A DNA stretch of 64,000 nucleotides from Aphelocoma coerulescens (lineage: Eukaryota; Chordata; Aves; Passeriformes; Corvidae), in assembly GCF_041296385.1 (NCBI RefSeq), contig NC_091017.1, forward strand, positions 45,889,714-45,953,713, given 5' to 3'. Every line of letters starts with the position of its first letter. Position 1 is the first letter of the stretch. Below, one piece after another: positions 38,801 to 50,800 of this stretch. The notes beneath the pieces were generated by a model, which saw only the letters and a program-made list of their open reading frames with translations, was not told the DNA's origin and did not search any database. The translations under genes were made by a program, and so were the position numbers.

Positions 38801-41800
38801 GTCGAAGAAGTTACAAACCTAAATTAGAAGCACGTTTAGAATCACAGTAGATGCAATTAGCACTGGAAAAATTTGGCACCATTCAGATGCAAAACCCCCC
38901 CCAAGTATCATCTTATAAAGTTGACAGTGCAATTAATTTAGATCTAACATCAGCAATTTAACATCAAATACATCTATTAGAAGATACCAGTGAGCAGGCA
39001 GCACTGCAACCCTGAAAAAGCAAGCTGGCACTACTGCTTACCTGCCTGGATGATGAGCTTTGCACATTCATTACATGGAAATAAGGCAACATACATGCTG
39101 CAGCCTTTCACGTCAGCTGAGTTTTTGTTCATGATGGCATTCAATTCGGCATGGCACACTGATTAAACAAGGGAAGAAACTATTCATAATACTGATCATT
39201 AAAATAAATCGGTCAAACTAAAATTAAAGTGTTACAATATAACTGCTTACATCTTTTCAAAGGCAAATAGCTAGCACAGCTCATCATAAAGGGCAGAGAA
39301 GGAAATAAAAGAAGAAATACCAAGATCGATGAAGGTCAATTGTTCTGACCAGGCTGCCGATTAGTAATGATATCATTATGTGCATTAGCACTGCCATTTG
39401 CTAACACCTATTGCAGGCAACAAAGCTGTAGGCTGTGGGCCAAGCCATTGCAACCACCCTTAGTGAAGCAATATCTCACAGCTTCACAACTCTCTAGAGT
39501 ATCTAATTGCCAGTATAAAACAGCTCATTTATGTGTTTACATGCACAGATAGGAACAGTCTGATGGTTGCAAGAGCGCGCTGTGCGCTCTGAAAGGCAGC
39601 AGAATCGCCAAGTAAAACCGAGCAGCTCTGTCCTCTGGGCCTCAGAACAGCTCAGCACTGCTGCAGGATTCTCCCACCCCCAGAATACACAAGACACACT
39701 TGGCCATAAAAACGTCCAGCTCTAATATTAAAGTGACTTTACTGCTCATTAAAAGGTGCCAGACTTCCCAAGCAGAAAAACAAAGTCCTGTATTTCTCCA
39801 TGGATTTGAGATAGGCCAGGTAGCAACAGACCATCCTGCCTTATTCCACCATAACACAGTAGCTCTTTCTGGACAGACAGCAGCTTAGCGTTTCAGTGCT
39901 TATAAGGTACACATCAGCAGATTATCTAACGTGTTACCAACGCAGCTGAGAAGAGTGCAGTTTCTGTGTCATCCACAATGAAGCTCTGAAAAAAAACATT
40001 AGCATCTCCGCGAGAACTTCCTGTTTACTCCTAGGAATAACAGCAAGTTGCATAATTTATATACCTACCTACTAAGAAACTGCCTGCTGCCCTGACTTCT
40101 TAAACAGATGCTGAAGTGTGGTGTGGGTTTGAGATCATTTAGAGACCTGCATGTGGCAGACAGCATTAAGAGTTTTTCCACTGCTTGTTTTGAAGAACAG
40201 ATTTTTTTTTAAAAGTCCTTTTCTTCTCCCTTGTGCCCATGTGAAAATTAAAACAGACCAAGTTTCACAGCACAACTTCATAGTAAACTTGATGCTATAT
40301 GCTGACCTCTGTGTGAATGATCTCACCACAGAAATAACTGAGTGCAGTACCTTCAACACGCAGGAATCATTGCTGAATGGAAATGTTTTCTGTATGCACT
40401 AAATGTCTACATGGAATTTTCTATATAACAGCTAATGCACTACAAATTTACAGCCTACCTTACAGCACACAAACTTTCCCATGCAGACAAGTCACAAGGG
40501 ACCAAACACTTACAAAAAAAAAGCTCAGTATTGGCTTCTACCATGCCCATGTTACGCTGTCCACATACGTTCTCATAACCAGTAAAGCCAGAAACCAACA
40601 CAAAAAATTGGAAATTGAAAAAGAAAAAAACAAACAAGAGCCAAGAACCATCACATTAAGGCTTCTTTTACTATTATTACTGTTTCTATTGCAACTGTTA
40701 TTGGGTCCCACTGTATTTTAAACATATGCCATTAAGTGTGTGAGAGATGCAATTACATGAACGTATTCATTTAGAAAATCCAGAAAATATGTTGAACTCC
40801 AAGTATATTACTAAGTTGCATCAATCTTATAAAGCCTTTACGGTAAATAGTCAGAGAATTATTTTTCCGGGGTTACAGAGGATTGAGTGAGTGACGTTAT
40901 TTCCACAACTGGAACTAGGGGTTATGTCAACAGGACAGAAACATCACTCTTAAGTTTCTTTGAACAATATATTTATGTTCTAGGCAGCAGTTTAAAACAT
41001 GGAAGGCCTCCAGAAAGAAGGATGTTTTCAAAGGCTCCCAAAACTAAAAAAGAAACAAAACTAATTCCTTTAGTAAATATTTTTCCTTCACTAAAACTCA
41101 GAAATCTTCAGCCATAAAATCAGACAAGTTTCATTACTAGTACTGCAACAAGTTTCCTTCCTGCACTAATGAGAGAAAAAGGTTCTTTTGGCAGACTTCT
41201 ACAAACTTTCAACAAAAAACCTCTTCCCAAGCAAAAACAAGATCAGGCCAAAAATAACTTATAGAAGATAATCAGCTGGAGCAAGGGAAAAACATAAATT
41301 TTGCCTCCTGACCATCTTCATACAATCTGAAGTTGAGAAAAATTACAACTCTCCCATGTGGACAGAAGACACAGAGACAGCAGTAAGAAACAGAGACTAA
41401 CCATTTGAAGACAAAAAGTACTTAAGTCTCCAACAAACCCAGCAGATTTCCACTTTAAATAGAAAAGGAGGTATGTTTTTCATGTGTGCAATAGCCTAAC
41501 CAAGTATTTCTTACTGAGCTTACTACAGAAAGTAGTACAGGATCAGAACCTTGTCCTGATTCCAGAAGTCATTATTTTCCATCTGATATTACTTTTTTTT
41601 AGTCTACTGGGCTATTAAATACCGAACCATTTTGTGTCTCAGTTGCTGTGATTTGGAAGTATATTCTGGGGAACAATCATTACATGTGCCTTTGTTTTCA
41701 TATGTCTCCCTTGACATCTGCTACTTATAAAGGGATATTATGCCAGATGGTCCTTAAGAAGGTACTGGCATCAGACAAGTATTTTTAGGCTTTGTCCCAT

Positions 41801-44800
41801 CACTCTTCATTCCCTCTTACTCATATTCACCTCTCTCTCACAAACAGGCATTGACTAGGTAAGATAGGTCTATTGTCCCCAGATTTTTCTTATAGACCTC
41901 CCCAGCTTTTCTGAGAGACAGAAAACAAATCCAGAAGTCCAAAATTCCTCTTGTTCTGACTCTAGTTTACATTTGGCATATAATGAAGTTTTCTAATCTG
42001 TTAAGAGCTCCTGCTAATAGTTACAAATTGTTCTCTCTGAGATAGTAAGAAGCTAACTTAAAATAACCTTTCACAGGTGCACAGTATTCAGAACTCTGAA
42101 AACTGTATCTTTAGGTAGACTAGTAAAACTAAGAATTTTTACAATACCCTAGGAGGGGCTCCAGAGATTTGGATTTTTTTAAAAAAATATTCACATATAG
42201 CCAACATAATATCAAGTCCACAACACTGGTTTCCATTCTGGAAAAGTAGCTTGAAAAGTATTCTCAAAAGGTTTCATTAGCTGAAGAAATAACCATGCAA
42301 TGAGAAGTTAAGCGTGTGCTCTGACATTCCCACCAGCTGCTACGATGTTCATGAGAGGGGAAAAAAAAAAAAGAAAAAAGCCAATGAATGACTGCTTCAT
42401 TACTCGTAGTGTTAATTGCTAGTGTTCCTATCTGTTCTCATTGCAGGCTAGTTTGTGTTGCATAGCTGAGGTAGTATTCATCCTTAAGCTCACCTGTAAA
42501 TAAGAGGCCCCTGCTTACCCTATAAATGGTAATTTTTCAGGATTGAACACTTAACGTGAGCATGTTCCCAGTGGGTTGCAGAGTCAGAAGTCCTCTTCCC
42601 ACATACTAAACGTGTTCTGACTAGCAATTTTATAAGAACCACAAGACTAGCCAAAGTGTTTAATACTGTTTAAAGGCTTACATGCTTGATGAAGAGCATG
42701 GTAGGGACCACCATAACACTAAAGACCCTTTAAAGAAGCAATCAGAGGAAGGGTTAAGGAGAATGACTTTTTAATGCTATTAATTACTAATTGAGCCAGA
42801 CTAGGAATTTCGTTATCCTTTACTTGCTGGAACTCTGACACTGAACACAGCAAGAATCATAGAAGGTATCAAAACATTAATTTAAAGAATAGAGTCTGGA
42901 GTGACAACCACTGGGGACAGTGGTTGATGGATCTGGAATTTGTAGAATGACGTCTATTTTTTGTCAACCTTTTTGAAAGCATAAGGATGGTTGCTGGTAG
43001 CTGCATTAAGGGCAGGCAGGACACTGATGCTGGCACTGCCCTCAGCCCTTCCTGCTGTTGTCTCTCTTGCTCTGCGTGCTAGAGAGGAGCAGCTGCTGTG
43101 GTCAGGGCACAGAGGCCAGGATACCAGCACCAGATTTGTTGGGAGCCCAAGCTCCTTCAGACTGCAGTAAGAAAAATGGAACCCCAGCCTCACTGCTTTC
43201 CTCCATGAATAACAAGAACTGGGAAGTGAAGATGGGAACCACTCAGCCCATTTATGAACATCACAAAACTTGCTGTGGTCAGACCAGAGAAGCCCCTCTC
43301 AAAACCTGAGCAGCATTAGCTTACCCACCCTATTCCACAGTTTCTCCCATCCTGCTCCAAGTTGGTTCTACTCCTAACAGAACACAGAGGTGTTCCTTAG
43401 TGGGCAAGTAGAACAAGAGGAATCGTTTCTAAATCTCTAAACTTTCTACAGATTTGATGTATGACACCAGAATTGGACAAAAATCCATGCAGGACAAGAC
43501 TGAGTGGCTGTAAGTGGAGACCATCTCCTAGATACCCTTCCCAGCTAAAGCATCATCTTTGCCAGTTGGAGAGAGAGCATCACACTTCTTCAGAGTGCCT
43601 TATCAAATTTTGTGCTGTCAAAATAACAGCTTCTATAAAACTAACATTTGCCTGAATATTGTTGAGTGTTCATTTCTCTGAAAAATTGACAAAAAAGCTC
43701 ATAATCCTAACACAAGGAAACACTGATAACAGTTTGTTTCATTTTACACAGCAGGTACTGTTCAATTAGAGCATACTTTTTGCCACAGCACATATTTTAT
43801 CATATCTGAACCTGTATAAATATTTGTAAGCATATTTACTCAATATTTTCTGTATTGCTCAGAGGTTTCTAAATTTGCCAGTCATTTTAATTTAAAACTC
43901 TTAATTAGAGACTGGTTGTCAAATGGATGTTCTTAGATTACAGTGGAGACAGAGGGCATAACAGGAGCACAGCAACTAGAATTAGTTGTTAGATCTGTGT
44001 TAAGAGGAGAAAAATGTAGTACTTTAAATGATTGGTGAGAGGAAACTGAGCATCAACAAATACTTGGATTCATCTAACAGAAACAGAGGGCACACTTTTG
44101 ACTCTGAAAGACAGAATTTTGCCTAATTATTAAGAAGCTTCTGCACATAGTACTGAACACAATGCTTCAGGAAGAGCTTTTAGTAACATCTTAGTAAATG
44201 TTTAATAACATCTCAGTAAAACTGGCCTTCCATTTCTCTCATGTGCAGAGACACATCCCTGCTGCTGTCACTGACTGGCAGCCTGGAGCCAGTTCCAACA
44301 TAATGACAAAATCCTGATTTTGTGCTGTGAAAAATGGTATTCTTCAAAACACCCTGAGCTTTCTGACATAACTAGGCTATACTGTTCAAATATACCCTAA
44401 AACTAGCAGAGCCTTTATCCACTTCAAGAGTCTCATAAGGAATGCACTGTATCAATACAGGTGATGCATGTCACTATTCCTGTAATATCCAAATGCCTTG
44501 CAAATGTTTGCATCCTCTAAGGTAAGGTGAACATTACCTACCACATTTTGATGCCTTCTCCCAGTAGCAGCTCAGGTTACACCTGGATTTCTTAATCAAG
44601 CACAACCCTGCCCCTAACAGTGAGCTGAGCAGAACTCACTCTTGAGGGTGTGAGATAGATATGTACAGTATATTGCAGCAGACGTAGATAACCGAGACAG
44701 TGGTGAATTTCAAACCAACAAGTTTCAAGGTACAGCAAAATTCAAGAGTGACAGGACTTGTTTAACCTTACAACAGAAGTTCAAAAGGTAACTGCAATCA

Positions 44801-47800
44801 GTAAGTGCACAGACAAGGAGGAAGGGTTAACCACAGTGAATAAGAAAAGCTAAAAGAACAATGCTGGCACACACAAGAACCTATAAACTAACCACAGATA
44901 AATTTAGGGTGGAAATTGGAAGATTTTTAGCCATGAAACAGTGAATTTGGTCAGAGCTGTGGAGTCAATACATCCATCAGTTCTGCTGGAGCTCAGTAAA
45001 TTTGTTACAGGATCACCTAACATCCTTCTGCAAAGATTGCCTCTGGGTCCAATCCCCTACTATGTCTATGCTGCTAAACACAGACAGGGCCAGGGACCGG
45101 CCCCTGGCCCTGAGGCCAACTGGCACAGACTGGCTCGTGTCCATCTTAGGAGTCCCATCAGCAATACACTGCCCTTGGCCCTGGGTTTCCTCAAGATCCA
45201 TGTCTCAAGAGTCCCATGAGACTACAGTTATTTTGTATGTCTCAGTTCAAAGGGCATAAAGAAGTGAGAATGCTTTTATGCAGCCCACCAGAGAGAGATT
45301 TTCAGAGCATGAAACAGAGTATGTGTTGCACATCTGCCAGTGTGGCCTGAGGGAAGGAAGAGGGTTAAGCATACCATCTCAGCAGGCTTTGCACTATAAG
45401 CCTATACCTGATGACTGTTTTCTTGCAGTCTTTTTTCCACCCTGCCCTCCAGAGCACCCTTGGAAAAGCAATACTGAAGCTTTCGTCTGAAGGAAGCTAG
45501 CCAGAGTGGTGCAAAACAGATGGGAAGTGAGCTAAGTGTTTATGCCTAACCCACAACAACACCCAAGACCAGGTGGTCAGCATTCAGCCAGCCCTTTTCT
45601 ATAGCACTGCAGATGCATGAAGTAGCTCCAGAAGACATCTCCCAGCTTAGTGTGGTGGTAGATGCACAATTACCATCAGCTTTATCTAATTCGTCAAGCT
45701 ACATTGCAGTGATGAAAGTGCCATCATTCCCGTAATTAGCTAATGGAGTACATAGTAAGATTGTACCATCTCTGAGCAAGCCAGTTAGGAAAATGCAAGG
45801 ATAAAAAGTTCAATTTACACAAATGTCGTGATGATTAGCAAAAGGAGAAAGGAAAAATGACAGTTTAATGAGATTTTAGCAGCAATTCTATGTGTCTCTG
45901 CATCTACCAGAATTTTTTTAAGCAGAAGATTTTTTTTATACATATACTTGTCTGGTCTGTCAACTGTGCTATCAAGATTAATAAGAAATTGCCAGAGTTT
46001 AAATGATCTGTGAATTACAAAATAGGTTGTTTATTCATCACAGCAGACACTTTGTGTTACAAAGTTGTGATTTTTTTAATGAGGTGAAGACTAAGATAAT
46101 GGGGGAAAGGGCAGTTGTTAGACCAACTCCTGGAAATCAACTCAGCACTCCAAGCTGTTACTAGTTAGCTCATTTTTTAAACATCACATGCTCCACATCT
46201 TCTGCAGTCAGAGTTAACAAAAAGAAAAAATTTCTCACATCATCTTGTACAAAGATTCCTCACAGCACTTTTAGTTTAAATTGGTCAACTTAGATTTGAG
46301 TGCCTGGAATATGCTCAGATGCCAGACACCACCCATACTGACTTTAGTTCAGAACTGAGACCTTACAGCAGCATAAAAATTCAACCAAAATCAATATTCT
46401 GTTTTCAGTGCTTTATATTTAATCAATGGGCTAACACTGGTTTCCTCACCTATAAATAAAGAGCAGTCATAACTAAGTTGTACCATTATGGTCACAACAC
46501 TATATGTAAAGCCAGTGGTTTAGAGCAGACTTCAAATTCAACAGGGGCAGACTTCAAATTTGGCCCTATATTGGGAATACATATATACAGTATATATATA
46601 TTTTACAAAAAATAATATGAAATGGTCTCGAGCTTAAGAGTTACCATTAGAGGTTTTATAATAAATTGGTGAAGTGAACAAGGACAAAGTACTGGGGTTT
46701 TAAGAAGTCAAAAATATCAAACTGATGAATTATGTGCTGAGCCACTGCATATAATCTTTCACTTCAATGCTATAGAAAACCAGAAAATGGTTTTTAGAGA
46801 GAGCTCTGAGTGAACTCAGGCTATGTCAAAACTCATGCAAGTTTAATTCCTCTATCACACCAACTGTTAAAAGTTACAAGTAAGAAACAGAATTAGTAGG
46901 CAGGGCTAAATACTGGTCACTGGAAAAGAGTCAGTATTTCAGTGCAGCATTTCTCTGCAAAAGGTGAACTCTGGTGCTGACTTTCCCCCACCCAAGCAGG
47001 GAGAAGGGAGAATTTCTCAAGGCTCTTGTTCTCCCTTTTGTGCTTCTCCTTGTCATTCCTCAGCTCAGGACAGGCTGAGATGCAGCACAGGATGAAGAAG
47101 TTCCTAATACCTGTTTTTCCTGTGCCCATGGCTTCTGCTGCACTGGTCTCACACACACAGGTGCAGCAGGAGCTGGAGTGGGGACAGAAAGATGAAGGGG
47201 GACTTAAGGCAGCACGGGGACTGGATGGTCTCTTACCCGTCCTACCCAAGGTTTCTTCCCCGCATCAGCCACTGCAGGCCACACGGCAGCTCTCAACCCC
47301 ATTTCTACACATGGCAGACAGCACTCGTGGCATGCAGCCTGAGGCAGCCCAGTGTCCTTGGTTCCTGGAAATCACACCTGATCCAGAGGAGCAAGTGCAC
47401 AGCCCTGCTGACAGGTCCACAAAATTTCATGGAAGGCCCTTCAAAGCACACTTACAGAAGGCCAAACTATGCCTACTGCAAAGACAAAGGCAAGATCCAA
47501 AGCAGCACTCAACCACATTTACCATGAAACCGTCCTTGCTCTTCATTTCTTTTGTTCATTTAGTAAATGTGAATCAAATCAGAGGCTGAAATAAACAGTG
47601 AAAGTCACCCCACTGCACACAGATACCCAAGACAAATATTCAGCTTCCTCATAGCATGTATAACCTATGCCATCAACACCTGAAATGGAAATTTCCCACA
47701 ACCACTGGAGTTTACAATTTTAATACCTGTATTTTAGACCCAATTACTTGTTTTGCATATACACACTCTGTAATTTCTGTGGAGACGAACACGCAGAAGA

Positions 47801-50800
47801 AGCAATCATTTGCACACACTGCAACGGTGTGCTAATGAGCTGCTTTATATTTACAAGCTTTCCCTACCCAATCCAAAATGGCTAATATTTATGAACCCAT
47901 TTCACCAGGAAGTCAGTCCTTCAAAAAGACTGTGATTTTTATCCTGTTGTACCACATATGGGCACATTAACAATATCAAGTGAGTGGAAGAAAAACTGAT
48001 CGATACTTTACCAGCTGAACTTTCACATATATAGACATGACAAGTCTAACCTGTCAACCTCAAGAAGCCTTACCATAAGGATATTTTGTGTCTAGTCTAT
48101 TTGCTCCTGTTCTTGTCCAGGGTAGTACATCATCACTGCAACCATTAGGCATCCCATTGTAGCCAATTCCAACAATCTTGTTTTCTGAATTTACAATGCA
48201 GGCACCAACCTAAATAAAATCAGATTTATATAGCACCAACAGAATGCAAAACAATGTGTTAACAATAAAGATGAGACATGAATAGTCAGTCCTACAGTTT
48301 TCATTTAAGAGATACAAGCTTCACTTAATATATTAAATCACACCATCTAGTGAGCAAGGCTACAATTGTACCTAACTGGTGGGGCTTTGAAATAAATCAG
48401 GGCAGATGTAACTCTGCTACTCCTTTGGTCATGCCGTTCCCATCCCAGCCTGCCAGGACTGTTTCTTGCCTGCTTATGAAATGAACCTAGTTCAGGGAGC
48501 AGAAACAGCACTGAATGAACCCTAGTAAACATGTCAGTTCAACTCCCCAAACCAGCTTTTCCAGCAACAGTATGAGCAACAGGAGCAAAAGAAAAGTTAT
48601 GAAAGATGTAACAGAAATACAAGTGTTGGCTTGCTTATGCAGGCCTCACAGGCCTTTGTGGCTTGTTTACACAAACACGCACTAAAATTCCAAACCTTTT
48701 AACTCCCACCCTTTTTTATTTCAACTCAAGTCTACAAAGGGACTTCTCTTAAAGAATGATGAAGTGTCCCTTTTTTTATGTTTTCTGCCCATATTATTTA
48801 TTGAAATGGCAATAGTACTAATTTTAATTCACACAATGTGTTTAATCAACCTGCCCTTGGGTAACAAAAATTTAGTCCCAAGTGAATAACTTTCAGAGAG
48901 CTAAGTGCTGTAATGTACCGAAGGCAGCAGGTAAGTGAAAAGATTGTTTTTCTGGGATTTGCTTCCTGATTTTTTTCACACAAAGGAAATCTAACAGGAT
49001 GACTGGATCCTGCAGAATAGCATTTCAGGAGCTGTACCAATCACCTGAAATCAGTATTGAACAATATTGAACAGAGGCACATGGAAGACGTGAAAAATGG
49101 GAACTGACAGTGAAGCACAGGGAAAAGGGGATCCTGAGGGAAGAAACAAACTAGAAGAAAACTCCAGTCAACCCAATAACAAACAAACAAATACTCTTAC
49201 AGGTGAGGAAAAGAAACTTGTAAAATGCTGTGTCTTAAAAAATTACAACCTAAAACTTCCAGCAGTTTTATCCTCCTCTAAAAGTGACTACATTTACTGA
49301 AAAAAGGAGACAAAATGCATGTGTTATTTTAACTTCCAGATGAAAAGATGATTTATAAAACTCCAAGCTACAAATGTACACAGAATTATACACATGAGGT
49401 CAGGCCCAATAAGAAAATTTCTGTAACAGAAGGTGCTGACTACGTTAAAAACTGAATAGCTATACACTGAAATTACTTTTATTAAAAAATCCCTGGAAGT
49501 GCTACGTGTACATCTGTTGTGATATGCAATATAGATTAGGTTATCTTTTTATTATATGTTGCCTTCTTACCTGAGAGCTTGGATCCTTGCTTCTTTGTGC
49601 TGACAGGAAAGCTACTGCCATAAAATATTCAGGCCATTCCAAATAATCCTCTCTTTTTTTGCAGGATGCTTCACTGCTGAAACTATAGTTTATAGACAAA
49701 AACAGCCATCAGCAAACATCACAGACCTAGAGTTACTACAAACTGTATTATTTTAATGTGCACAGTTTAAAGTAACAGTAATGTACACAGTTTAAAGTAA
49801 CCAGGATCAGAATGTGGCTAAGACCACACATTCACTAATATTTTGACAGTAAAACCTTCAGTATTATGTGCTTTCCAGGAACTTATACATGCAACATTTC
49901 CTTTCAAGGAAAAGGCATCCAAGCGAGGTTGCAAATTTCATTTTTAGATAAGAAGGCTGAGATATTCAGAGCAGTGAGCAATTCAAAGACAGAGCAATTT
50001 GTCCTTTATAGATAACACTTTGTATATTTCTAAGGTTGAGGTATATCATGTACTGGCATTCTTCTCACCCAAACAACATAATCTTTTTTATGATGACTGT
50101 GATAACTGCCAGCTTCTAATCTAAGTTATTTTGTAGTTCTGCCTATGACAAGTGCTCAAGTAGCTTCCTATTTGGTAACTTCCTCTGCAGGCATTAATTT
50201 CTGACCATACAGTTATCACAAGTTTACCTCTTGCTACAACATTTACCACCAAAGATCTGAGGCCATTCCAACAGTTCCCTGCCAATTTTCTCTTGACATT
50301 AGGTCTTACAAAAGCCTTCTGAAAACTGACAGGAGATGGGCTCAAGAACTTTTCCTTTAGATATAATGGATAAAAGTGCCACAAAAGGTTGCTTCTTTCC
50401 CTGTCCTGAAGGGTATATTTGAGGGAAGGAGAAAGGAAAAAAAGGTGATATATCATTTTCTCTTGCCTGCTTATGGGTGAAAGCCTGCTCAGACCGGGTA
50501 AGACACAACAGGGGAATTTCTGTGCTTTTCAGCTCAAAGCAAAGGAAGGCAGACATCTCTCTCTCCACACATATATTTAAGCTTTGAAAATTTCAAACAA
50601 AAGATCAAACTGAAAGAAACTTCCCCAAATTCTCTCACCTATCATTGCTACAACTTGAAAACCAAACCAATGGAACACCTCAAATACAATGACTAGCCTA
50701 TCAAAATATAAGGGGCAAAGTACTTTTCTTCTTGGGCTCCTCTTACCAAAGGCTACAGCTTAAGACCAAGATACCCTTCTAGTGATGTACAGCCATGCAG

